64,000 nucleotides of DNA from Rhizomys pruinosus (lineage: Eukaryota > Chordata > Mammalia > Rodentia > Spalacidae). Under the pieces are notes generated by a model. The model made no database searches. It saw nothing but the letters and a program-made list of their open reading frames with translations, and had not been told where the DNA came from. Made by a program: the position numbers and the translations under genes. Position 1 is the stretch's first letter, and every line of letters begins with the position of its first letter. This document shows, in pieces, positions 45,783 to 56,703 of the stretch. The stretch spans positions 443,100-507,099 of the forward strand of contig VZQC01012293.1 in NCBI GenBank assembly GCA_009823505.1, read 5' to 3'.

Positions 45783-46235
45783 GAATTAAGTGCCTATGCC
45801 AGAAAATTAGAAACATGTCATATAAATAAATTAATGATGCATATGAAAGCAAGAAGAAACAACTCTTGAAAAGATTAGATGGGATAGATAAACAAATTAA
45901 AACTGAAATTCATGAAATAGAAACAAACAATATAAAGACTCAACAAAATCAAGAGTTGGTGTTTTGTAAAGACTAATAAGATTGACAAACCTTTAGTCAA
46001 ACTAACCAAAAGAAAGTGAAAACCCAAATTAACAAACTCAGAGACAAAAAGTGATACATTACAATAGACCCAGAGAAATGTCAGAAAACTGTAAATACAT
46101 TAAAAATCTAAATTCCACAAAACCAGAAAATCTGGAAAAATGGATAAATTTCTAGATATGTGTAGTCTACCAAAGTTAAATAAAAAAGACATAAATAATT
46201 TAAGCACACTTATAACAACTAATTAAGGACAGTAA
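45783..46235 (+). mobile_element. L1 ORF2 fragment, older
   Basis: AATTAAGTGCCTATGCCAGA, then AAATTAGAAACATGTCATAT and TGAAATTCATGAAATAGAAA fit the ORF2 stretch between the endonuclease and RT domains. Frames are broken. Confidence 0.65.
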
Positions 46236-46249
46236 TTAAAAATTGCCCA

Positions 46250-47294
46250 ACTATATAGATGGAAAGACCTCCCATGGTCATAGATTGGAAAAATTAATAT
46301 AGTAAAAATATCCATTTTACCCAAATTGATATACAGATACAATGCAGTCCCAATAAAAATCCCCATGAGTTTCATCACAGACTTAGAAAAAAAGATCCTT
46401 AAATTCATATGGAAAAACAAAAGACCCTGAATTGCTAAAGTAACCCTGAGTGAAAAGTGCAATACAAGGGGGATTGCTTTACCAGACTTCAAGCTATACT
46501 ACAGAGCTATAGTCAAAAAGACAGCCTGGTACTGGCACAAAAACAGACCCATTGACCAATGGAACAAAACTGAAGATCCAAACTTGAGCTCATATAATTT
46601 CACCTACCTCATATATAACAAAGGGACAAAAATAGCTCAGTGGAGGAAGGATATCATCTTCAGCAAATGGTGCTGGCAAAATTGGATCAACATTTGTAGA
46701 AGAACAAAATTAAATCCCTACCTCTCTCCCTCTACAAAAATCAACTCTGGAGTGGATCAAATATCTCAACATAAAACCTGAAACCCTGAAGGTGAAAGAA
46801 GAAAAAGTTGGTAACAACCTACAAGACATGGGTGTAGGAAAAGACTTCCTAAATCAGACAGCAGCTACACAGGAAATAAGGTCAACAATTAATAAAAGGG
46901 ACCTCGTCAAAATCAAAAGCTTCTGTACAGTGACAGAAACAATCAAGGAAGTGAAGAGAAAACCCACAGAGTGGGAAGAAATCTTCACCAGTGATGCATC
47001 AGACAGAGCATTAACATCCAGAATATATAAACTACTCAAAAAACAAAGAAGAAAACAAATGGCTCACTCAAAAGATGAAGTAAAGAGATGAAGAGAAACT
47101 TCACCAGTAAGGAAGTAAAGATGGCTGAGAAACATCTTAAAAAGTGTTCAATATTGCTAATAATTAAGGAAATGCAAATTAAAACCACTCTCAGATATCA
47201 TCTCACTCCAATAAGACTGGCTAAGATCAAGAAAACAAAAGACACCAGATCCTGGAGAGGTTGTGGGTAAAGGGGGAACACTCATCCACTGCTG
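46250..47294 (+). mobile_element. L1 ORF2 C-terminal fragment, cut by an LTR
   Basis: From AGATGGAAAGACCTCCCATG it matches the L1 at 14290 onward. The readable frame 46792-47091 lies in the ORF2 C-terminal region. It stops at CATCCACTGCTG, inside the C-terminal cysteine/histidine motif, where LTR sequence begins. It looks less diverged than the preceding L1 piece, so two L1s are probably joined here. Confidence 0.82.
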
Positions 47295-47718
47295 CTGCCT
47301 ATTTAAGCTGGGAAGTGTAGAATGACTTTACTCCCCCTCAGGGGACCCACTGTGAGATGCCACTGGGAACCTCTCAGCTGACAACACCCGGACATGCAGC
47401 CCCCAAGACACCTGTTTGCCTGAAGTGCATGCTGACCCTGCTGGCCACTGCTGCTGCCTGGACTGGCCTGCCTGAGCTGCCACAGCCCTGGGGCTGAGAG
47501 AGATCAGCTTCAGCCAATCAACTGGCTTCTTGGAACTCCCTAGTGTGGATTCCCTTTGTCACTTGTAGGTGAGCAGCCTTGGGGAGATAGGCTAGGACAG
47601 GACACAATTAGAATTATAGAATTAACCTGTGTGGGAATTAATAAAATTAGACTGTATTATAATATGTGTGTCCTGGATTCTTTTGGACTCAGCCCATGCT
47701 AGTCCATGCTCATGACAG
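47295..47718 (+). mobile_element. ERV LTR, 3' part
   Basis: Matches the right part of the 34654-35420 LTR from GCCTATTTAAGCTGGGAAG to CCATGCTCATGACA, including GGGAATTAATAAAATTAGAC. The U3 region upstream of the TATA-like box is missing; L1 sequence takes its place. Confidence 0.75.
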
Positions 47719-47832
47719 AAATGTACAATTCAAACCTGACCTCCAAAATTAAATTGGATTTATAAATAAAAAGAATCAAAATAGGATTGTGCCACATGGC
47801 ATGTGAATTTTGTGGGTTCTGATTAGGATACT
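47719..47832. other. Short spacer
   Basis: Nothing recognised. Confidence 0.4.
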
Positions 47833-48090
47833 TGGGGCTGTGGAGATGGCTCAGGGGCTGAAAGCAGGAGGGTTCAAGTCCCCAGCACCCAAATAAAAAG
47901 CTGAGTGTGGCAGAGTCTGGAATCCCAGTTCTGGGATACTGGAAGCAGGAGGCTCACCAGGGCGTGTTGGCTGCCAGCCTAGAGGCAGGGTAGGCCAGGC
48001 CTCACCTCAGCAGAACATGGTGCAGAGAGGGCAGGACCAGGTCATTCTCCTCTGGCACCAAGAGCACGCACACACATGTGTACATATGCT

Positions 48091-48124
<34 letters not shown>
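47833..48124 (+). mobile_element. B3 SINE with CA tail
   Basis: GGGGCTGTGGAGATGGCTCA head, GGTTCAAGTCCCCAGCACC, and a CA-rich end that extends into a microsatellite at 48093-48124. Confidence 0.75.
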
Positions 48125-48127
<3 letters not shown>

Positions 48128-48424
48128 CACACATATTTTATCAAAGAAATAATTAAGGTGTTTAATCTTATTTCCATCTCAGTGACTGGTATTTAGTAAA
48201 GTCACATATGCTTTTGAAGTGCCTTTAAATATCATTAAAATGATTAACAATAACATATTAATACTCACCTTTAATTTAATGTTACAAGAATTTAATTATA
48301 ATTATATTTTAATTATATGTTCAATTAGAAAATGTACATATACGATGGCTTCCTTATACAGGTGGTTAAAATGAGTGACTTTCAAGTAAGGAATGCAGTT
48401 TCTTTATCTTTAAAAAGTAATGTT
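48125..48424. other. AT-rich unique sequence
   Basis: Nothing recognised; repeated AATTATA patches near 48290-48320. Confidence 0.4.
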
Positions 48425-48623
48425 AGGGCTGGAGAGATGGCTCAGTGGATGCTTTTCCAGAAGACACCACTCCAGTTCCCAGCAAGCACATGGAAGCTAA
48501 CAATCACTTGTAACTCCAGTTCCAAGGGATCTGACATGTTCTTCTGGCCACTGTGGGCATTGCACAACACAGGTGCACTTACACATATGCAGGAAAAACA
48601 CTTTTACACACAAAATTTAAAAA
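48425..48623 (+). mobile_element. B2 SINE, internally deleted
   Basis: GGGCTGGAGAGATGGCTCAG head, then a deletion that removes the standard TTAAGAGCAC stretch, one CTCCAGTTCCAAGGG unit and an A-rich tail. Confidence 0.88.
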
Positions 48624-48741
48624 AACTACTTAAAACATTAAAAATGAGCATTTATTTTTCTTTGCATAATACTGATGCATTTTCAGTTTAAATCATGTAT
48701 ACTTGTAGGGCTGGAAATGGTTATTTTGTCTTTTTGGAGAG
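48624..48741. other. Short spacer
   Basis: Nothing recognised. Confidence 0.4.
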
Positions 48742-49033
48742 AAAGGTTGAATCTTTTTTTTTTTTTTTTTGTCTTTTTGAGACAGGGTCTCCCTATAGCC
48801 CCAGCTGGCCTGGAACTCACTCTGTAGACCAGGCTGGCCTTGAACTCACAGAGATCCGCCTGCCTCTGCCTCTGCCTCTGCCTCCAGAGTGCTAGAATTA
48901 GAGGCATGTGCCACCACTTGGCTTAAAGACATTTCTTAGTCGCCAGGTGGGTGCTGGGAATTGAACCCTGGTCCTCTGCAAGAGTAGTTGACACTCTTAA
49001 CCAGCCATCTCGCCAGCCCCAAAAGGTTGAATC
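48742..49033 (-). mobile_element. Composite B2-B1 SINE, locus 3
   Basis: Reversed: the T run and B1 come first (48754-48922), then the junction GGCTTAAAGACATTTCTTAG, then the B2 head (48925-49021). AAAGGTTGAATC at 48742-48753 and 49022-49033 flanks the whole unit. The junction equals that of loci 1 and 2 when read on the same strand. A CCTCTG unit is repeated in the B1 middle. Confidence 0.94.
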
Positions 49034-50011
49034 CTATATGAATGGCTAGCTTTGCATTCTTGCTTTTTTAAACATTTGGAAAAAGAATCCTATGTTATTG
49101 GTACCAAAGTATGGTTCCTGTTTCAAAGTCTGCACACACAGATTCTGGAAGAGAAAGATTTTGGGGACAGAGAGCTGGTCCATGCAGTGGTCAGGACCAT
49201 CTCAGCGTGGGAGGTTGAGGATGCAGCTGCACAGAATGACTGCTGCTTTCCTGCGGAGCCTGCAGTGCAACTCTGCCTCGAACTTCACAGACAGGAAAGG
49301 AAGCTGGAGGAGTAAAAACAGCCGGACTCTCATGCATGTTGGCCTGTTGCTGACTGTCACAGGTCACTTGGGGGTGATGATAGTATAGTAGCCTGCTTGT
49401 ATGCAGCCTGGCTATCTGTAACTCTGTGTTCTGGATATGGAGCCATAAGAAAATGGAAGATGTGGAAGTATAAGTTCAAGAACATTTCATTGACTAAAGG
49501 GGGTCGCAACTCTCCCTAAGAATTCACAGCTCACAGGCCTGTCCTGGACCTAGGGAAGATGTTTGTATGTTGGCAGCACTGAGCACTTAAGAGTAGGCTG
49601 AAGGTGAATGCACTTAGTGGAATACTCCTGTGGAACAGTGTGGCTGGGGAGGGCAACAGACACACAACCAAATCTTTGTGAACTTAAGAAGTCAGATAAA
49701 TAGGCTTGAAGGAGATGAAGTCAGAGAAATTCATATAACCAGGCCCAGCTTGAGCTGAGGGAATGAGGATGCCACAGAGAAATCTCTAGGACAGGCTGGC
49801 TGAACACACTGAGAGGGCTTGTGTGTGCATTTGTGTGTGCAGTAAGAGGTCTCACCCCAAACTGCTATGTATGGCTTTCAGCACTTGGATCAGAGTTCTT
49901 TTCTGTTTTATTTCATTCATTTTCAGCTCACAGCACTTCTCTCATTTCCTTTCATTGCAATGCTAACAATGACTTCAACTCCATTTTTTTACCATTCTTG
50001 AGTACATGGTT
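49034..50011. other. No gene seen
   Basis: Unique sequence; ORFs under 100 codons, unrecognised. Confidence 0.45.
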
Positions 50012-50192
50012 ATTTATTAATTTGTGTATTTTGTGTATGTGCATGTGTGTGGATAGGATTGTGCTAAGGCTCCTGTTGAAGTCAAATCTTGGGAATCAGT
50101 TTTTTCCTGTGAACTTGTGGGATGCAGGGATCAAACTCAGGTCATCAGGCCTGCGTACAAATGCCTAGGTCATCTCCTCAGATCAGCCCAAA
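50012..50192 (-). mobile_element. Old B3/B2-type SINE
   Basis: TGCAGGGATCAAACTCAGGT, CATCAGGCCTGCGTACAAAT and GGTCATCTCCTCAG are the reversed tRNA-like head of an old B3 or B2. Confidence 0.6.
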
Positions 50193-50285
50193 ACATGATT
50201 TCTTTTCAAACCTAGGGAAAAATGGAAAGGGTCTCTATACAGGTTTATTTAGATTCTTGATGCAAATAACTCTTATAATTAAATT

Positions 50286-50425
50286 TATAACTCATTTTTT
50301 TTGTCTTTTCGAGACAGGGTCTCCCTGTAGCCCCAGCTGTTCTGGAACTCACTCTGTAGACCAGGCTGGCCTTGAACTCACAGAAATCCGCCTGCCTCTG
50401 CCTCCCAAGTGCTAGGTATAACTCA
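50286..50425 (-). mobile_element. B1 SINE, 5'-truncated, with TSD
   Basis: TATAACTCA at 50286-50294 and 50417-50425 flanks a reversed B1 (50295-50416) that lacks the first 25 or so bases of its 5' end. The duplication begins directly at the truncation, so the copy was truncated at insertion. Confidence 0.9.
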
Positions 50426-50621
50426 ATTTTTAAGGGGGAAAATTGGTTCTTTTCACATAAATTCTTCAGTTGGCCACTTGAAATAAAGTTAAAACACCTT
50501 TTTAGTATGTCATTTAAGTACAGTTTTTCCTATAAATAGGCTTAAGCAAAAGCAGATTGCTAGTTCCTTATTTCTGGGACATAACTATTTGATTTTGCCT
50601 GTCTGAAGGCCAGTCACAAAA

Positions 50622-50634
50622 TGTGTGTGTGTGC

Positions 50635-50678
<44 letters not shown>
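50622..50678. repeat. (TG)n microsatellite
   Basis: TG repeat with two GCGTGC interruptions near its left end. Confidence 0.97.
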
Positions 50679-50680
<2 letters not shown>

Positions 50681-50997
50681 TTCCGTTTTATATTCTTATA
50701 CAAAGGCAGTGGGGGAAAGTTGCTGGTAAGGATGGGGGTTCACCTTGATTTCACAGAACTTTCAAAAGCTACATTGTGTTCTTAATGGATTGTGATAATG
50801 TACAGTCCACTGCCTCCATTAATGAGCAGCCAGTGTTGGTGCTAAGGATGGAAGAATATGTCTTATGCTTCAAGTGGGGCGAGAACAAAAAAGTCTGAGG
50901 AGATAACTGTCATTTCTGAGAGGATTTTATTTGTAAGAAGAGCTATATTCTCTTAGCAAATATCATTTGGCAGTCAAAGCAAGGTGATATTTTGTAC
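50679..50997. other. No recognised feature
   Basis: Unique sequence; nothing recognised. Confidence 0.4.
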
Positions 50998-51380
50998 TTG
51001 TTATAGTTTGGATCTTATGTGTGTCCAAAAAGCTCATGTGCTAAGGGCTTGGATCCCAGTTGGTGAGGTTGGGAGCTGTCAGAACCTCAGAGAAAGGAGA
51101 CTGATAGAAGGAAGATGTTGTGGAGTGTGCTCTTGAAGGAGGGAGAAACTGGGATCCCAGCTCTCCTTCTCTTTGTGCTTCCTGGCTGTCAGGAGGGGAG
51201 CAGCTTTGCCTACCACATACTCCATAGACCTGTTCCTTCATGTCCTGCCTTTCCACGCGTCAAAAAGAACAAAGCCAGCTGACCACAGACTGAATGTTCT
51301 AAAACCATCAGCCAAAATAAATGGTTCCTTTCAGTTGGTTATTCAAGTGTTTTGACATAGCAATGGGAGCCTAACATAGC
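50998..51380 (+). mobile_element. MaLR-type LTR
   Basis: Begins TTGTTATAGTTTGGATCTTA, includes GCTTGGATCCCAGTTGGTGA and CTTCCTGGCTGTCAGGAGG, then GCCAAAATAAATGGTTCC and ends GCCTAACATAG. This is the usual LTR order of the MaLR group, and the copy is nearly complete. Confidence 0.65.
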
Positions 51381-53219
51381 ATCTATAATAAGCTATGATT
51401 TCAAAATAATTTCTATTTTAATGCTTAACATTCACGTCTTTGTAGAACTTACTTAGAACTAGATGATTTTGCTTAAGAATTTACCAAGAAAACTCTTTCA
51501 GGCAAGGGACCTTCAAAGTTCTACCCCTGAAACAACAGTATGAAGAGAATGTAAGCCTCACTTTTTAAACTACAGAAAGATCCAATTATAGCATATTATC
51601 ACCAAAAGGTCTTGTGGTACCAAGAGAAAACTTACTATCTTGCTCACTGGAAGATCTGAAATGCTGTTATCAGCCAAGATATCCCATATCCACTGACATG
51701 AAAGCTGACCTATCAGTTTTGGAAATGGGATATTTGAGATTAGAGACAGCTGTGAGCACAAAGAAACTGTCTCCACCCCCACACTCCTTACTTCCAACAT
51801 TCTCACACAGAAGGGGATCTGCTTTGACTTGAGCCGACTCAGACACAGAGGAGTCAAAGCTGGAGGATTTATTGGAAAAGGAAACCCAAGAAAAATCCTG
51901 ACACATCTTGTAAAAACCTTTAAAAACTGTAAGCATAACAACAGTCCAAAGCTCGCCTGTGAGGGACCTGGAGACTGCCAGTCCACATGAAGTCATTGGT
52001 GCCTTTGGCTCTAGCTTCTCCCTGACACATGGCATCTGGGATCACATAGAGGACACTAAATCCATCCTGGGATGTGGATGGGCAGGGTCCACTCCTTCAT
52101 GGAGGTGCGAGTTCTTGGACAGAAAACAGTATCTCTAGAGAAAATTCACAGGAAGCTGTGGGAAGGACATAAATACTTTCTTTCACTTGATAATTTGTCC
52201 CCATTCATAAAGCTTTACAAGGATGGACAAATTGTACCATTGGAGGAAGATTTCTGCCCCCCTGGACTTTTCTCTTTCGAGTGGGCAATAAGCAGTGGAG
52301 GGGGGACATGTCGAAGAAGGTCGTGGAGTTGCCTGAGGCCGTGGCCTGTAGAGTGCTGCCTGGAAAATCTTTCCTGTTCCTGTGTGACAGGGGAAGGGAA
52401 AGCGCCCCGTCCATCCTGAGCAAGTTGAATTTGAGAGCAATTGTTGAGAAGAACTCTTAGCCAGCTTCATGCAGCAGCTTGTGGCTGTGAAGCCAGCTCT
52501 CAGGATCTGGATGGTGCCCAACTTCTGACCTGATGTCATGGGGTCTCAGCTCTGATGTGGCCACCCTTGTGCCAGCTTCCCCTTCCGCCACTGACTGGAT
52601 GAACTGTGTCACCCAGTGAGCCTTCGATGCCTCATCTGGGAAGAAATTATTTCCTGGGGCCATGGTAGGAAGTGACATGGACACTGAGGGAGTTGGTCTG
52701 AGGACAGTGATAGTTACTGAATAAGGACTCAATAAAATGCTAGTGATGTGCTCTTAGGAGTGTTAACTGTACAGGGGAGATAGAACTTCAGATTTCAGAA
52801 TGGCTCTCACTGGAGACGATGGATGCACAGATCCACAGGTGGGTATACTCTGTGGTACTCAGGATACAGATAAGGAGGTGATACACAGTAGAAATGATGA
52901 CTGCTTTAGAACTTTTAAAATATTGAATTTCCCTTATCCAAAATCCTTGAGGCCAGAAAAAAGTATTTCTCCTTGGTGGAGATATTTTATTTTGGAATTT
53001 AAAAATAAACATAACAGATATTTTAGAGAGGAGACCCAAGCCTAAACATGAAATTCATCTGTGTTTTACATATACCTGACACACACACAGCCTGGAGAAA
53101 CTTTGTACTATACCTAAGAAACTTTATGAGGAAAGTCAAGTTCCCTGGTTAGAATTTTTTGGCATACATCGTATCACTGTCAGAATGTTTTGAATTTTTG
53201 GAGTATTTCAAATTTCAGA
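51381..53219. other. Unrecognised 1.8-kb tract
   Basis: No SINE or L1. Several minus-strand frames (138 codons at 51570-51986, 121 at 51670-52035, 118 at 52183-52539, 91 at 52457-52732) follow each other with shifts, and an A run (about 53223) lies beyond. It could be a decayed retrocopy, but I recognise no protein. Confidence 0.35.
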
Positions 53220-53472
53220 TTTAAAAAAAATTTTTTTTATTTATTTATGTGTATGAATGTACTGTCTGGATGTAGGTTTGTGTACCCGTGTTGCGCAATG
53301 CTGCAGAGGTCAGAAGAGGGTGTCGGATTCCCCTGGAACTGGAGTTCTCCTGGAATTGGAGTTACAGATGGTTCTCAGCTGCCATGTGGGTGCTGGGGAT
53401 CGAACCCAGGTCCTCTGCAAGAGCAGTTGGTGCTCTTAACCGCTAGGCCATCTCTCCAGCCCCTATTTCAGA
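53212..53472 (-). mobile_element. B2 SINE with target-site duplication
   Basis: ATTTCAGA at 53212-53219 and 53465-53472 flanks the reversed body (53220-53464). Two 17-bp units are present (CCTGGAACTGGAGTTCTCCT, then GGAATTGGAGTT). Confidence 0.93.
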
Positions 53473-53509
53473 GTCTTGGACTGAAGTATTCGAGCTAGAG
53501 CTTTTGTTT

Positions 53510-54655
53510 GTTTATTTTTTTATTTTTCTGAGAATTTCATACCTGAGCATTGTATTTACGTAATTTCTACTCTTTTCTCTCCACCTCCAACTCTTCCTAC
53601 CTCCTACTCTCTCTCAATCTCATGACCTCTTCTTTATTTGTTATAGCCATACATACATTTATATATGTATACACACATGCATACACACATGCACATGCAC
53701 ACGCATACAACTACTGAGTCCATTTAGTGGTACTTGTTTATACATGTGTTTAGGACTGACCACTCAGGACTAGATACCTATCAGGGGGCTTGTCCTTGGA
53801 GAAAACTGATTCTTCCTTCCCCAGCCTCCACTGATCACCTGTAGCTCTGCATCTAGGGGTGGGGCCTGTGTCACTTCCCCCACCACACTGGCAGGTCAAC
53901 TGGCACTGTCACTAAGCAGGTCTGCTGTAGGCAGCCATATTGCTGAGGTTTCCTAAGTGCAGCTTCCCTGCCATGACTAGAAGACATGACTACCCGGTCC
54001 TCTGGATCTTACAATCTTCCCAGACCTTCTTCCATGATGTTCCCTGAGCCTTAGGTGTAGAGGCTGCATTGTAGACTTAGTAGTTGGGACTAGGCACTTT
54101 GTGGTCATAGTTTTTGCATTTTGACCAGTTTGAGGACTGTGTAATAGCCTCCATCCATTGCCAAAAGAAGCTTCTCTGATGAATGGTGAGAGTTACATTT
54201 ATATATGAATATAAGAATAAATATTTAGAATATGGTAAGAAATTACATTGGTTTAGGAAAGTGGCAATACTAGGTTCTTCTCTAGGGTCTGTGACCTTTC
54301 CAGCCTTGGCTGTTTGGTTGTCTTTATAGGACTATGCATAGATTCCCTCCTACTGAGAGGACCTTAAATCCAATTAGACAGTTCTCAGTTACCCTCAACG
54401 GTGCTACTATTGTATCATTAGGCATATCTTTCAGGGGAAGGCTTTCAAGTCAATCCCAGCTCAATTCCTTCTTAACTCCTGTGTCTGAAGCTGTCTTCAG
54501 CAATATGTTCTTACCTTCAAGTTCTGGGACACAACCAAAGGCTGTGGTGATAGAGAACCGATACTGTTTTGGGCATCTCCAGACGACCCTGACCAGCAAC
54601 TCGAAAGGAAAGGAAGTTTCCTTTTCCTGGCACTGGGATTTTTGTTAGATAACCT
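53510..54655 (-). mobile_element. Antisense rodent L1 3' region (Lx-like)
   Basis: GTCCATTTAGTGGTACTTGT, GACTAGATACCTATCAGGGG, GTAGCTCTGCATCTAGGGGT, GCAGCCATATTGCTGAGG and GATGTTCCCTGAGCCTTAGG follow the order of a common rodent repeat that I recall as part of antisense Lx L1 3' sequence. A CA/GCA-rich patch lies at 53668-53705. A 104-codon + frame (54334-54648) falls inside and is not a gene. Confidence 0.6.
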
Positions 54656-54902
54656 TCAGCAATACACATGTACTCATATAGATATTAAGTAAGCTTATAA
54701 AATAATGATTTCCCTATGGCTTTTTCAGACAACTTAGTATTATTTATCTCCCCCTCCTCCCTTCTTCTCCTTCTCCAGCTTCTCCATTTTTCCCATTTTA
54801 CACTATAGCTTTGAAAGTAGATTCTACAAAAGTACATCCTGGCTAAAAATCACTAGATCACTAAACAGCAATGCACTGTTTCTCCAGTCAATAGGTGTTT
54901 GT
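54656..54902. other. No recognised feature
   Basis: Pyrimidine-rich patch at 54748-54795; nothing else recognised. Confidence 0.4.
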
Positions 54903-55559
54903 TAAGACTATGCTGTGGGAACATACAAATCTTTTCCTGTAGTTAGTGTTAAGATTTAAATTGCAAAGTTTTTGACAAAAAGATTTCATATATATCTGTA
55001 TCCCCCCTTTTTATTTTAGGTTTTTATTTTTTGACCCATGAGTCTCAAAAAGGCAATTGTAGTACACATACCTATAGGCAGGAATCAAGGTGCAGATTTC
55101 ATCAAATTCACCCAAGCTGTTTTGGGTGACTGTACGTCATTAACTTGGGAAGCAAACTTAATTCCTTAAGTTAAATCATCCTACAGGTAAAAGAGAAAGC
55201 TACAAGATGATACTGTACAACAGAAAAATTATAGAGAACATTTGTATGTGCCAATCCCAGAGTTATTGTTATACAGTTTTAAATAAAACAAATGTGGACA
55301 ACAATTTATATTTCCAATTAACTCAGATGCATTACCATTTTTATCAAAACCTTTAAACCAATGTTGTTTAATATACACATATTTACTTTTACTAAGTCCT
55401 AAAACACCATGTAACCTATAGACAGAGTCTGCGCAAAATTGGATACTTGTTGAACTCACGTCAATTAAATATACATTAATCAAATATAGACCCGTGTCCC
55501 TCTTCTGCCCCTCCCACCCATCCCGATTCACCATTTCAGTCAGTTTTCTGATGCGGTCT

Positions 55560-56703
55560 TTCTGTTGTTGTTCTTTTAATATGTCCTCTCCTTTTTTAAA
55601 AAGAAATTTTCCTGGTTAATTTGGCACTAGCATCCACAGCTGGGGATTACCATTTGTATTTGTTTTTTCTGGGACGTGTTCTACATTAATATCTTCTAGC
55701 TCCATCCATTTCCTGCAAAGTTCATGATGTCTTTCTTTTCTGCTGCATTGAACTCCATGTGCATGTACCATTTTCTCTATCCACTCGTCTGTTGAGGGAC
55801 ATTTGGGTTGGTTCCAGCTTTTTGCTGTTGTGAACAGAGCTGCAATAAATTAGCTGTGCATGTATTCTGCATTATGATGAGTCTTGTGGGTATTATTCCA
55901 AGAGTGGATGATGGGTCAAATAGCAAGCTCATTTTGAGTCTTTCAAGGGTTCTCAACTGCTTTCCATGTGGTGTACAAGTTTACATTCCCACCACAGTAA
56001 TGATGAGTGTTCCTTTTCCCACAACCTCTCCAGATTGGATATCATTTTTGTTTTCTTGATCCTGGCCAGTTTTCTAGAGTGAGATGATATGATTTAGAGG
56101 GTCTTAATTTGCATTTTCCTAATTATTAGTGATGTTGAAACAGTTTTTAAGATGTTTTTCAGCTCTCTATTGTCCTCTTTCTCTGAAGTTTCTCTTTCAG
56201 TTCTTTTTCCATTTTGATGATTCATTTGTTTTTTCTTTGTTTTTTAAGTAGCTTAGTATCTGGAATTAATGTCTTTGTCGATGTACTTGCGTGAAGGTTT
56301 CCTCCCTCTGTGGTTTTTCTCTTCACTTCTTTTATTGTTTCTTTTGATTACAGAAGCTTTTGTTTTAAGAGGCCCATTTGTCATTTGTCGATTTTTCTTT
56401 GTGCGCTGCTGCTGATTTAGGAAGTCTTTCTGCCTATGTCTTGTAGTCTGTGCTTAAGTTTTCTTTCTATCACTCAGAGTTTTGGGTTTTCACATTGAGG
56501 TCTTTGATCATCTGGAATTTGCTTTTGTACAGGGTGAGGATAGGGGTCTTAAGTTTCTATTCTATATGGTGGTGATCCAGTTTTGCCAACCCACTTGCTG
56601 AAGATGCTGTCTTTCCTCCATTGTGTCTTCTTGGCCCTTGTCAATATGAGGTGGTGAAATTGTATGTGCTCAGATTGGATCTTCGTTTTATTCCTGTCCA
56701 CAG
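55560..56703 (-). mobile_element. Antisense L1 ORF2 C-terminus and 3' end
   Basis: GCTCCATCCATTTCCTGCAA, CATGATGTCTTTCTTTTCTG, then ATCCACTCGTCTGTTGAGGG and GGTTGGTTCCAGCTTTTTGC are the complement of the region at 15480-15640. It continues to GATCTTCGTTTTATTCC, complementary to 14605, where it stops abruptly. Confidence 0.8.

Noticed and set aside
34654..47718. A complete provirus bounded by the two related LTRs
   Set aside because: The interval contains composite SINEs, B2, B3, B4, L1 pieces and unique DNA but no retroviral gene that I can recognise, and the second LTR is truncated.
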